A stretch of 38,509 nucleotides of DNA from the NCBI GenBank assembly GCA_014332745.1, contig JACONL010000005.1, positions 1 to 38,509 of the forward strand. Direction: 5' to 3'. The position numbers and the translations under genes are program-made. The notes under the pieces were generated by a model. That model worked only from the letters and a program-made list of their open reading frames with translations. It was not told where the DNA came from and did no database searches. The number at the start of each line of letters is the position of its first letter. Position 1 is the stretch's first letter. This stretch comes from Alphaproteobacteria bacterium GM7ARS4 (lineage in GTDB: Bacteria > Pseudomonadota > Alphaproteobacteria > GM7ARS4). Shown one piece after another: positions 6,672 through 14,571 of this stretch.

Positions 6672-8345
6672 TCAGAGGAGCAAGGTGTGGCGTAGTGATG
6701 CGTTGATAAATTGGGCGAAGAGGGGATGGGGTGCGAGGGGACGTGATGTCAGCTCAGGGTGAAATTGAACACCTACGAACCATGGGTGGTCTCGTAGTTC
6801 TATCACCTCTGGCAGTGTGCCGTCTGGCGATAGGCCTGAGATGACCATCCCCGCTTGTTCTAACGCGTCTTTATAGCGCATGTTGAGCTCAAAACGGTGG
6901 CGATGGCGTTCTTTAATGGTCGATGTCTGGTAGATGGTGTGGGCAAGGCTCTTTTCTGTTAGGATGCACTCGTAAGCGCCACGTCGCATGGTGCCTCCCA
7001 TATGCTTTTTCTCAAAGGCTTCTCTTGATTCTCCCTGTTCGTCAGTCCATTCATCCAAGAGCCCGATGACGGGCTCTTGACATTCTGTATCAAATTCGGT
7101 GGAATGCGCTTCCTTAAGGCCGACAACATGACGGGCAAACTCAACGACTGCCATCTGCATCCCTAAGCAAATGCCAAGAAAGGGAATCTTGTGTATGCGC
7201 GCGTATTCTATGGCGCGTATTTTCCCCATGATACCACGCTCCCCGAATCCCCCTGGTACCAGAATGCCTCCGACGCCATCAAAGAGCGCGAAGAGATGCT
7301 CTGCTCCCGATGTTTGGATTGTATCAGCATCGACCCATTTTATGGTGATACGGCTATCATGGGCGATTCCTCCATGGGTCAGGGCTTCTGTGAGAGATTT
7401 ATACGAGTCGCGCCTATGGGTATATTTGCCGATGACAGCAATATCCACATGCTTTTTGGGGTGAGCAAGACGTCGTTGTAGCGCATGCCATGGTGTTAGG
7501 TCGATTTTTTCCTCATGTTCACCGAGAGCAAGGTGGTTAAGGATGATGTTATCCAACCGTTGTTCATGGTAACCCAGAGGCACATTGTAAATGCTCTCGA
7601 CATCGGGCGCGGCAATGACGTGGTCTTGGCGGACATTGCAAAAGAGCGCTATCTTGGCGCATGCGTCCTCTGTCAGGGCCTTGTTCGTGCGACATAACAG
7701 AATATCTGGTTGAATGCCGACACTCTGTAGCTCTTTCACAGAATGTTGTGTCGGTTTTGTCTTCAGTTCATCAGCTGCGTCAATCCATGGCAAGAGCGTC
7801 AGATGGATGAAGAGACTACGTTCATATCCCGTCTCGTTACGTAATTGGCGGATAGCCTCTAAAAAAGGGAGGCTTTCAATATCACCCACCGTGCCGCCGA
7901 TCTCGCAAATAATCATGTCAAGGGGGTGTGGTTGGTAGGTGATAAATTCTTTAATCATGTCGGTGACATGGGGAATGACTTGCACGGTCTTGCCAAGATA
8001 ATCACCTCGCCTCTCCTTCTCGATGAGTGCGGCATAAATATGTCCAGCGGTGATATTATCGTAGCGTCTACAAGGTAGGTTGGTGAAACGTTCGTAATGT
8101 CCTAAATCTAAATCCGTCTCAGCGCCATCATCGGTGATGAAGACTTCGCCATGTTGATAAGGGCTCATCGTGCCTGGGTCGACATTGAGATAGGGATCCA
8201 ATTTACGTAAAGCGATACGCATACCAGACGATTGGAGAAGCGCGCCAATGGCGGCCGCACAGACACCCTTCCCTAAAGAGGAAACAACACCGCCAGTGAT
8301 GAAAACATAGCGGGTGTTATCAGCGGATGGGGGCAGTTGGCTCAC
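6672..8345 (-). CDS. pyrG: CTP synthase (glutamine hydrolysing)
   Basis: Makes CTP from UTP, ATP and glutamine. 557 aa. The N-terminal synthetase domain has FITGGVVSSLGKGVCAAAIG, KLDPYLNVDPGTMSPYQHGEV and CEIGGTVGDIES; the C-terminal class I glutaminase domain has PGGFGERG, the nucleophile Cys in GICLGMQMAVVEFAR and the His-Glu pair in VGVQFHPEL. The start is GTG at 8345, overlapping the secG end by 26 bp; no in-frame start fits after the secG stop because the conserved YVFITGG begins almost at once. No Shine-Dalgarno is visible, so translation may depend on readthrough coupling from secG. Conserved alphaproteobacterial order secG-pyrG-kdsA-eno is kept. Confidence 0.98.
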   Translation of the reverse strand: MSQLPPSADNTRYVFITGGVVSSLGKGVCAAAIGALLQSSGMRIALRKLDPYLNVDPGTMSPYQHGEVFITDDGAETDLDLGHYERFTNLPCRRYDNITAGHIYAALIEKERRGDYLGKTVQVIPHVTDMIKEFITYQPHPLDMIICEIGGTVGDIESLPFLEAIRQLRNETGYERSLFIHLTLLPWIDAADELKTKPTQHSVKELQSVGIQPDILLCRTNKALTEDACAKIALFCNVRQDHVIAAPDVESIYNVPLGYHEQRLDNIILNHLALGEHEEKIDLTPWHALQRRLAHPKKHVDIAVIGKYTHRRDSYKSLTEALTHGGIAHDSRITIKWVDADTIQTSGAEHLFALFDGVGGILVPGGFGERGIMGKIRAIEYARIHKIPFLGICLGMQMAVVEFARHVVGLKEAHSTEFDTECQEPVIGLLDEWTDEQGESREAFEKKHMGGTMRRGAYECILTEKSLAHTIYQTSTIKERHRHRFELNMRYKDALEQAGMVISGLSPDGTLPEVIELRDHPWFVGVQFHPELTSRPLAPHPLFAQFINASLRHTLLL

Positions 8346-8661
8346 TGCTGGGAATCAAAGGAGGTAAACGATCAGAGGGTAAGGGCGGGAGGACTGGAAT
8401 TTCTTCTTGGTCTTCAACGTCAATGATCGAGGGAACATCACGCCTACTCTGTGACGTCAAGGTCAAGACCATGCTGAAGACCATGAATAACGTGGCAAGG
8501 ACGGCCGTCATATGGGTGAGAAAATTGCCGCTATGACGCCCCGACAAAAAATCCCCGCCGCCACCAATACCGAGCCCTCCGCCCTCTGAACGTTGTAGGA
8601 GAACAATGCCCACAAGAGCAACGGCAATAATCAAGTGAATAACGAGAAGTGTTGTCGACAT
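8320..8661 (-). CDS. secG: Preprotein translocase subunit SecG
   Basis: Small inner-membrane subunit of the SecYEG channel. 113 aa with two membrane segments: residues about 4-22 (LLVIHLIIAVALVGIVLLQ) and about 50-70 (MTAVLATLFMVFSMVLTLT), separated by the typical glycine-rich RSEGGGLGIGGGGDFLSGR loop. The C-terminal tail is Pro/Ser-rich and variable. Sits between tpiA and pyrG, the usual alphaproteobacterial location. The 66-bp gap to tpiA holds a possible weak promoter. Confidence 0.95.
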   Translation of the reverse strand: MSTTLLVIHLIIAVALVGIVLLQRSEGGGLGIGGGGDFLSGRHSGNFLTHMTAVLATLFMVFSMVLTLTSQSRRDVPSIIDVEDQEEIPVLPPLPSDRLPPLIPSSEPTAPIR

Positions 8662-8702
8662 GACGATTCCTTATGGCGATTCCTTTATGCTGGTTGGGTG
8701 AA

Positions 8703-8731
8703 GGGATAGCAGCTTTTTGTTTTAACGTCAA
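8703..8731 (-). promoter_or_regulatory. Possible weak promoter ahead of secG
   Basis: Minus strand: TTGACG (8731-8726, overlapping the tpiA stop), 17 bases, then TATCCC (8708-8703). The -35 is good, the -10 matches only TAT. It lies in the only sizeable gap (66 bp) between tpiA and secG, where it could drive secG-pyrG. Confidence 0.3.
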
Positions 8732-9471
8732 GGATAAGTGGCGATTTCATGGAACGATTCTGCTGTGAGGGACGCTCCCCCCACGAGGAGGCCATCGATG
8801 GTTGGCAGAGAGAGAATGGCGTGCGCATTCTCTGTTGTCACAGAACCGCCATAGAGCAGCTTGGGCGCATGCTGGTGATGGGGTGTGCTGAGACGTTGAT
8901 GTATCCATGTGCCGATATCGTCTATATCCTGTGTTTTTGCCGCCACACCAGTCCCGATGGCCCACAGAGGCTCATAGGCTATCACATAAGATTTTTCCAT
9001 ATGGCGGGTTGTTATGGCGAGCTGTTGCTCTAAGACGTCCAGCGTTTTACCGTCGAGGCGTTCTTGTTGACTTTCTCCGATACAGATGATGGGGCATAAC
9101 CCATGCCGTTGCCCACAGAGCGCCTTTTTGTTGATAAGGTCATCATGTTCATGGTGGTCGCGGCGTCTTTCGCTATGTCCGACAATGACATAGGAACAGC
9201 CCATCGCTGCCAAGAGCATGGGGCTGACGTCACCTGTATAGGCGCCTTGTTCTTGGAAGTGACAATCTTGTGCGCCCATGGCAAGAGGATATGGCGTGTC
9301 ATCCAGCATGGGGGTGATATAGGCAAGCAGGGGAAAGGGAGGACATACGACGACCTGTGTTGTCACATGGGCGTCGCGTTGTTTGCTTGTCCATGTCTCT
9401 CGCCATGTCTGCGCGTCTTGCGGCGTCATGTGCATTTTCCAATTGGCAACAATGAGTGGAGGGGACGGCAT
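8728..9471 (-). CDS. tpiA: Triosephosphate isomerase
   Basis: Interconverts dihydroxyacetone phosphate and glyceraldehyde 3-phosphate. 247 aa from the ATG at 9471; a TTG at 9480 would add three residues. Catalytic residues are visible: Lys12 in VANWKMH, His in VIVGHSERR, Glu in YEPLWAIGTG, and the phosphate-binding LYGGSVT and GLLVGGASL loops. It follows serS by about 31 bp and precedes secG. With Eno it represents lower glycolysis; dihydroxyacetone phosphate is also a substrate of NadA encoded downstream. Confidence 0.97.
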   Translation of the reverse strand: MPSPPLIVANWKMHMTPQDAQTWRETWTSKQRDAHVTTQVVVCPPFPLLAYITPMLDDTPYPLAMGAQDCHFQEQGAYTGDVSPMLLAAMGCSYVIVGHSERRRDHHEHDDLINKKALCGQRHGLCPIICIGESQQERLDGKTLDVLEQQLAITTRHMEKSYVIAYEPLWAIGTGVAAKTQDIDDIGTWIHQRLSTPHHQHAPKLLYGGSVTTENAHAILSLPTIDGLLVGGASLTAESFHEIATYP

Positions 9472-9502
9472 GGCGCTCAAGAGAGGGAAGTAAAACGTTG
9501 TT

Positions 9503-10807
9503 TCATGTGGGCGTGAGGCGCGTCACACCACCCATATAGGGGTGGAGCGCCTCTGGAACGATAATAGAGCCATCCTTTTGCTGATAGTTTTCCATGACGG
9601 CAATGAGGGCTCTTCCCACGGCGACGCCAGAACCATTGAGGGTATGGACAAAGCCTGTTTTCTTCGATGTCTTATCACGCCTCTCTTCACGCATGCGCGC
9701 CTGCATGCGCCGTGCTTGGAAATCCAAACAGAGAGAACAGCTGGATATTTCTCGGTAGGCCTTCTGTCCTGGTAGCCATACTTCTATATCATAGGTCTTG
9801 TGTGCGGAAAAGCCAGTGCTAGCGGAACAGAGCAAGACCACGCGCCATGCCAGCCCTAAGGCTTCGAGAATGGACTCGGCACAAGTGACCATGCGGTCGA
9901 GCTCTTGATGACTGTCATGGGGATGGACGATAGAAACGAGTTCTACCTTATCGAATTGATGTTGGCGGAGCATGCCACGGGTGTCTTTGCCTGCTGCCCC
10001 TGCCTCTGAACGAAAACATGGCGTTAAAGCGGTGAGACGTATGGGAAGTGCTGACGGGTCGAGGATACGTTCGCGCACGATATTCGTCAAAGGCACTTCC
10101 GCTGTCGGTATGAGCCATTGTCCGTTCTCTAATCGATAGAGGTCTTCGGCAAATTTTGGCAATTGTCCCGTTCCTTCCAACGCGGCACGATGGACGATGA
10201 TGGGGGGAGCGACTTCTTGATAGCCATGGCGGGTGATATGGGTATCGAGCATGAATTGGCCAAGGGCTCGGTGTAGACGCGCAATGCCCCCACGTAAAAG
10301 GGTAAAACGACTCCCTGAGAGCGTAGCGGCCATGGCGCTGTCGAGACATTTCCCCAGCCCTTGTCCCAACGTCACATGGTCTTTCACGGCGAAAGACATG
10401 TCTGGCATGCGTCCTCTTTCACGTATGAGGGTATTGTCATCATCATTTTTGCCAATGGCGATGTCGTCGGCAAGGATATTAGGCACTTGCCATAAGAGAG
10501 AGAACAATTGGTCTCTCGCTTTCTGTGTTTCTTGCTCGTGCTTCTGCAAGGATGCTTTCAGCGTCTCCACCTTTGCTGTCATGCGCGGGTCTATGTCTTT
10601 TTTTTCTCGTTTAGCGTCTCCTATATGCTCTGCGTAGCGCCGCCTCTGTGCTTGAGCCTCTTGTTGTCCTGCCAATTGTGTGCGATAGCGCTTGTCCCGT
10701 GCGAGGATCTGTTCTGCCCCTAGCGTTTTGACAAGCACAGGATCACGACGCATGAGCGCATCGTCATAGCTGGCGGGGTTATGACGTATCCACTCGATAT
10801 CAAGCAT
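9503..10807 (-). CDS. serS: Seryl-tRNA synthetase
   Basis: Class II aminoacyl-tRNA synthetase charging tRNA-Ser (and tRNA-Sec where present). 434 aa. The N-terminal domain (about 30-105) is rich in K, E and Q and forms the tRNA-binding antiparallel coiled coil. The catalytic core shows TAEVPLTN, motif 2 as FRSEAGAAGKDTRGMLRQHQ, and motif 3 as NGSGVAVGRALIAVMENYQ. The ATG at 10807 overlaps the end of tatC by 8 bp. The tatC-serS neighbourhood is common in alphaproteobacteria. Confidence 0.98.
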   Translation of the reverse strand: MLDIEWIRHNPASYDDALMRRDPVLVKTLGAEQILARDKRYRTQLAGQQEAQAQRRRYAEHIGDAKREKKDIDPRMTAKVETLKASLQKHEQETQKARDQLFSLLWQVPNILADDIAIGKNDDDNTLIRERGRMPDMSFAVKDHVTLGQGLGKCLDSAMAATLSGSRFTLLRGGIARLHRALGQFMLDTHITRHGYQEVAPPIIVHRAALEGTGQLPKFAEDLYRLENGQWLIPTAEVPLTNIVRERILDPSALPIRLTALTPCFRSEAGAAGKDTRGMLRQHQFDKVELVSIVHPHDSHQELDRMVTCAESILEALGLAWRVVLLCSASTGFSAHKTYDIEVWLPGQKAYREISSCSLCLDFQARRMQARMREERRDKTSKKTGFVHTLNGSGVAVGRALIAVMENYQQKDGSIIVPEALHPYMGGVTRLTPT

Positions 10808-11597
10808 GAGTCTTTTTATAGTCCCTTAGAGGGCTCTTGACGGGAGATGATATACGTGCGGTGATGATGATGGATACTTCATATAAAAGGATGAGGGGTA
10901 TGGCAAGAAGGATTTGGCTGATCACGTCGGGGGGTGTCAATATGGCGGCGAGAATGAACGTCACGACGACGGCATAGGGACGTTTTTCGCGAAGCCACAA
11001 GGAGTCAATGATACCGACTTTTGCCATGAAAGTGCATAGGACGGGGAGTAAAAAGGCACAGCCAAAAGCAAAGAGCAGAGTCATGGTCAAGCTCAGATAT
11101 TCATTCACCTTTGCCTCGAGTTGGATGGAGGGAATGTCTGTCGTTGCGTTGACATGTTGAAATTCGAGAAAAAACGACCACGCCACAGGAAAGACGAGAT
11201 AATAGGCAAAGCATGCGCCGCATAAAAAGAGGATGGGCGTCATGATGAAAAAGGGGAGAAAGATTTTTTTCTCTGAGGCATAGAGCGCTGGCGCTACAAA
11301 CCCCCAGAATTGATTGAGAAAGAGTGGAAAACAGACCATAAGGGACGTGAAAAATGCTGTCTTAATATGCGTGAGAAACATTTCAGGCAAGGCTGTGAAA
11401 ATCATTTTTGGCACAAGGCCCATCTCGAGGAATGCCGCTGTGAGAGGGGCGACAAGAAAAGCATAGAGCTGCTCGGCATAATAGACACTGATGGCAAAAC
11501 ACCCCGCAAAAACAGAGACAACACGGAGAAGGCGACTCCTTAACTCAGCAATATGGGCCGTGAGTGGCTGGTCGATGGTATTATGTTGGTCTGTCAT
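10800..11597 (-). CDS. tatC: Sec-independent protein translocase TatC
   Basis: Multi-spanning core of the twin-arginine translocase, recognising the RR signal peptide of folded substrates. 265 aa. The cytoplasmic N-terminus carries the family signature PLTAHIAELRSRLLR, followed by about six hydrophobic segments (for example FAGCFAISVYYAEQLYAF, FFIMTPILFLCGACFAYYLV, LTMTLLFAFGCAFLLPVL). A charged C-terminal tail follows the last segment. Its ATG overlaps tatB by 17 bp. Third gene of a complete tatABC set. Confidence 0.96.
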   Translation of the reverse strand: MTDQHNTIDQPLTAHIAELRSRLLRVVSVFAGCFAISVYYAEQLYAFLVAPLTAAFLEMGLVPKMIFTALPEMFLTHIKTAFFTSLMVCFPLFLNQFWGFVAPALYASEKKIFLPFFIMTPILFLCGACFAYYLVFPVAWSFFLEFQHVNATTDIPSIQLEAKVNEYLSLTMTLLFAFGCAFLLPVLCTFMAKVGIIDSLWLREKRPYAVVVTFILAAILTPPDVISQILLAIPLILLYEVSIIITARISSPVKSPLRDYKKTHA

Positions 11598-11835
11598 GCT
11601 GTGTCGGTTGCTCCTTGTCTAGCCTATCATCGGGTGGCATGTCTTTGGTGGCGTTCCGTTCCTGTTTTTGTTCCCATGAGAATTGCATCTGCTGTTGCCA
11701 ATTGTCTATTTCATAACGGATACGTCCTAGCCCGCGGGCGATGGAGGCGAGGGCGGACGGAATGTCGCGCGGTTTGACGACCATGAGCGCCACAAGGAGA
11801 ATGATAAGGACTTCCCAGCCACCAATATCGAACAT
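11581..11835 (-). CDS. tatB: Sec-independent protein translocase TatB
   Basis: Single-span partner of TatC in the substrate receptor complex. 84 aa, short for TatB. The N-terminus FDIGGWEVLIILLVALMVV is the TatB type of membrane helix with the conserved Glu, followed by KPRDIPSA (the hinge) and an amphipathic helix, then a polar tail with several Gln, Asp and Lys. TatB rather than TatA is supported by the MFDIG start and the position between tatA and tatC. Four bases after tatA; overlaps tatC. Confidence 0.93.
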   Translation of the reverse strand: MFDIGGWEVLIILLVALMVVKPRDIPSALASIARGLGRIRYEIDNWQQQMQFSWEQKQERNATKDMPPDDRLDKEQPTQHDRPT

Positions 11836-11839
11836 GGCG

Positions 11840-12076
11840 CTATGACTCTTTTGTCGTTGATGTGGAGGCGTGTTTTGACGAGGATTTTTGTGTCGTTTTT
11901 TGGGAGAGCGCTTGCTTGTCGTCTTTCTCGTTGGCCGTTGCCTCGCCGCTCAATCCTTCTCGAAAACTGCGGATACCAGCGGCGACATCATGCATGGCTT
12001 GGGGAAGGCGGCGAGCGCCAAAAATAACGAAAATAAGGACAAGGATGAGGATAACCTGCCAAGGACCAATACTCAT
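11840..12076 (-). CDS. tatA: Sec-independent protein translocase TatA
   Basis: Forms the oligomeric pore-like component of the Tat system. 78 aa: MSIGPWQVILILVLIFVIFG membrane helix, the ARRLP hinge, amphipathic helix QAMHDVAAGIRSFREGLSG, and a low-complexity Lys/Ser/Thr tail. The ATG overlaps the scpB stop by 4 bp (ATGA). The gene order scpB-tatA-tatB-tatC is widely conserved in alphaproteobacteria. Confidence 0.95.
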   Translation of the reverse strand: MSIGPWQVILILVLIFVIFGARRLPQAMHDVAAGIRSFREGLSGEATANEKDDKQALSQKTTQKSSSKHASTSTTKES

Positions 12077-12681
12077 GAGAGGGACTCCATAGATTGAGGG
12101 TTTGTGCTCCCATGAGGCTCTGCGACGAGGGGGAGCGATGATTGTTTCTCTTCATGGCGCGCTGGAAGGAGTTGCGCCAATTCCTCAAATCCGGGCAAAT
12201 CCTTTGGTGAAGAGAGGGAAAAATGGTCGAGAAACGCTGTCGTCGTGCCGAATAAGAGAGGTTGTCCGGGGCTCTTCCTACGTCCTATGGGGGCAATCCA
12301 CCCACTCTTCAAGAGACTATCCATGGTTTTTGGCGCCACGCGACATCCACGTATATCTTCGATATCATGGCGCGTCACAGGCTGATGATACGCGCAGATA
12401 GCAAGAGTCTCAAGCAATGGCTTAGACAATGCGCGCTTTTTTGTGCGTAACATTGTGAGGGATGCCGACAAGTCAGCAGGGGTGCGTAACGCCCATTCTT
12501 TATCATTGATACACACGAGCTGAACACCTCGTCCCTTATAATGCTCTTGTAATGTCTTGAGAAGAGAACGCACAGGCACATCCGCTCCCAGCCATTGTTG
12601 GAGCGTTTGTTCTGTCACGGGCGTGTCATGGGCGAACAGCAACGCCTCTAATATATGGAGAGAAGACCATTGCTTTGTCAT
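12073..12681 (-). CDS. scpB: Segregation and condensation protein B
   Basis: Winged-helix kleisin-interacting subunit of the SMC-ScpAB condensin that organises the chromosome. 202 aa from the ATG at 12681. Recognised by SSLHILEALLFAHDTPV at the N-terminus, LSKPLLETLAICAYHQPVTRHDIEDIRG and the GWIAPIGRRKSPGQPLLFGTT segment near the C-terminal winged helix. A GTG at 12723 (AGGA six bases upstream) would add 14 residues and is a real alternative. Follows scpA, precedes tatA with a 4-bp overlap. Confidence 0.93.
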   Translation of the reverse strand: MTKQWSSLHILEALLFAHDTPVTEQTLQQWLGADVPVRSLLKTLQEHYKGRGVQLVCINDKEWALRTPADLSASLTMLRTKKRALSKPLLETLAICAYHQPVTRHDIEDIRGCRVAPKTMDSLLKSGWIAPIGRRKSPGQPLLFGTTTAFLDHFSLSSPKDLPGFEELAQLLPARHEEKQSSLPLVAEPHGSTNPQSMESLS

Positions 12682-12745
12682 TATCTCGATGCTCTTGATG
12701 CCTCTGACCCTCTTGCTTGACACACCCGTTCCTATACCCCTACCC

Positions 12746-13558
12746 TCACGCCCGTTTCATACGAATATCCACCATGTCATCTGCTTGACGCACATGGAGA
12801 AACCCGTTCTTACTCAATTCTAAACAGGCGCTCAAAACCACAATGAGACGCTCGCGTCGTGTCACCTGTCCTCCCTCCCTCTCCTTTCCCTTAAGGGCGC
12901 TGAGACTTTGTAGCATAGAAAGAAAAGAATAATCCACCTCCTTATGGGCGCAGTAGCGACAAATATCGCGCAAGGCGTCCTGTATCGTATAGCTTAAGGG
13001 CTTGATAGACAATGTCGTCTCTTCTTTTGGCGCGTCACATTGACGACGATAGGCCTCTAAGAGGTCATAGAGAGTCACATGAAAGAGAGGAGACTCGTCA
13101 TCACGTGCGCGTGTTGCCTCTTCTTCGCTGTGCCCATAACGTCCACGAACGAAGACGTCATACCCCTGTTGTGGGCGTTGTGCCAGTTGCTGTGCTCGCC
13201 TTTGTACCATGTCATAATGTCGAAGACGTAAGCGCAACGTCTTTTCTTGTTCATAGGCCGGAATATCATCGGTTTCTTGCTCTGCTTTTGGCAATAACAA
13301 GCGGGATTTCAACCATGTGAGCCATGTCGCCACAACAAGATATTCTGTGGCAATCTCTAGGTTGAGCCTTCGTACTGATGTGATAAAGGCAAGATACTGG
13401 TCAGCAAGCGTTGCCAACTTGACACGAAGTAGGTCGACTTTCTGGTCTCTCGCAAGGTGAAGAAGGACCTCCATAGGCCCTTCATACACATCGAGCGCGA
13501 CGTGGCATGGGGTTTCGAACAGCGTATGCTGTTGTGGCATGTGTGGTCTTTGGGGCAT
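12746..13558 (-). CDS. scpA: Segregation and condensation protein A
   Basis: Kleisin subunit bridging SMC heads in bacterial condensin. 270 aa from the ATG at 13558 (AGGTG nine bases upstream); a GTG at 13570 adds four residues. The N-terminal signature is clear: LDVYEGPMEVLLHLARDQKV followed by DLLRVKLATLADQYLAFI, then EYLVVATWLTWLKSRLLLP. The central region is charged and variable; the C-terminal winged helix contains RERLIVVLSACLELSKNGFL. First gene of the scpA-pyrG run, transcribed away from the dehydrogenase gene at 13669. The 110-bp divergent gap must hold promoters for both, but I could not pick convincing hexamers. Confidence 0.94.
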   Translation of the reverse strand: MPQRPHMPQQHTLFETPCHVALDVYEGPMEVLLHLARDQKVDLLRVKLATLADQYLAFITSVRRLNLEIATEYLVVATWLTWLKSRLLLPKAEQETDDIPAYEQEKTLRLRLRHYDMVQRRAQQLAQRPQQGYDVFVRGRYGHSEEEATRARDDESPLFHVTLYDLLEAYRRQCDAPKEETTLSIKPLSYTIQDALRDICRYCAHKEVDYSFLSMLQSLSALKGKEREGGQVTRRERLIVVLSACLELSKNGFLHVRQADDMVDIRMKRA

Positions 13559-13668
13559 GGGTTTCTTCACCTTGTCTCATCCCTCCAGTGATGGTATAGA
13601 CTCACCTGTGGGCCTTTATGCCATAACATGGGGACATCATCATCGAAAAAAAGAGGAGACGAGAGAGG

Positions 13669-14571
13669 ATGGCATGTCGTGTTGGTTTCATAGGGCTGGG
13701 GCGTATGGGGTATCCCATGGCGGGGCATATTGCCTGTTCTGGCCTCTTTGAGTCCATTGTCTATAATCGCACAAAGGCGAAGGCTCATGCATGGTGTCAG
13801 CGCTATGGTGGCACTGACGCCAAAACGCCTAAAGAATGCGCTCAACGAAGCGATATTCTTCTCTTATGTTTAGGGGGCGATGATGATGTGCTCAGTGTCA
13901 TGCAGTCTCACGATGGCGTGCTCTATGGTTTGAACAAGGGGACTCTTATCATCGACCATACGACAACATCGGCAACGATGGCGCGCCAATTGGCACGACA
14001 GGGGCAAGAGCAAGGATGGTCGTTTCTCGATGCGCCTGTTTCTGGCGGTGAGCGTGGCGCTATTGAAGGCGCGCTCGTTATTATGGTGGGGGGAGACGAG
14101 ACATCCTATGCTAGAGGGCAAGAGGTCATGGCTCTCTATGGCAAGGAGGTCGTTCATATGGGTGACTCAGGGAGCGGACAATTGGCGAAAATGGTGAATC
14201 AGATATGCGTTGGTGGCGTCTTACAAGGCTTATCTGAGGCGATGGCCTTCGCTTTCCATGCCAATCTTCCCGTTGCGCGCCTGTTTCCCTTGCTGGCAGA
14301 GGGCGCAGCGGGGTCATGGCAGATGAAAAACCGCTATGAAACGATGGCGGAAGAGCAATTCGATTTTGGATTTAAAGTGGATTGGATGGTGAAGGATTTA
14401 GGATTTTGCCTTCAAGAAGCACAACGTTATGGCTGTTCCCTTCCCTCGACGACACGTCTTCGCACACACTACCAAGCGTTGCAGGACAAGGGATACGGGC
14501 AGAGCGATACGTCTAGTCTGATACAGCTTTTTCGCCCTGGAAGAGCAAAGAAGGCCCATGACGCTCGTTGA
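13669..14571 (+). CDS. 3-hydroxyisobutyrate dehydrogenase family NAD(P)-dependent oxidoreductase
   Basis: Beta-hydroxyacid dehydrogenase family. 300 aa. The N-terminal Rossmann fold has GFIGLGRMGYPMA (6-18); DAPVSGGERGAIEG (121-134) is the substrate-binding signature; SGQLAKMVNQ holds the probable catalytic Lys174; the C-terminal all-alpha domain includes GFKVDWMVKDLGFCLQEA. The substrate cannot be fixed from sequence: 3-hydroxyisobutyrate (valine catabolism), tartronate semialdehyde or a small aldehyde are all possible. It is one of only three plus-strand genes and its last 59 bases overlap the end of hflX on the other strand. No other valine-catabolism gene is nearby. Confidence 0.88.
   Translation: MACRVGFIGLGRMGYPMAGHIACSGLFESIVYNRTKAKAHAWCQRYGGTDAKTPKECAQRSDILLLCLGGDDDVLSVMQSHDGVLYGLNKGTLIIDHTTTSATMARQLARQGQEQGWSFLDAPVSGGERGAIEGALVIMVGGDETSYARGQEVMALYGKEVVHMGDSGSGQLAKMVNQICVGGVLQGLSEAMAFAFHANLPVARLFPLLAEGAAGSWQMKNRYETMAEEQFDFGFKVDWMVKDLGFCLQEAQRYGCSLPSTTRLRTHYQALQDKGYGQSDTSSLIQLFRPGRAKKAHDAR

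Noticed and set aside
13559-13668. Divergent gap between scpA and the dehydrogenase gene searched for promoters
   Set aside because: TATACC, CATAAC and TATGCC hexamers occur but none has an acceptable -35 at 16-18 bases, so no promoter is called.
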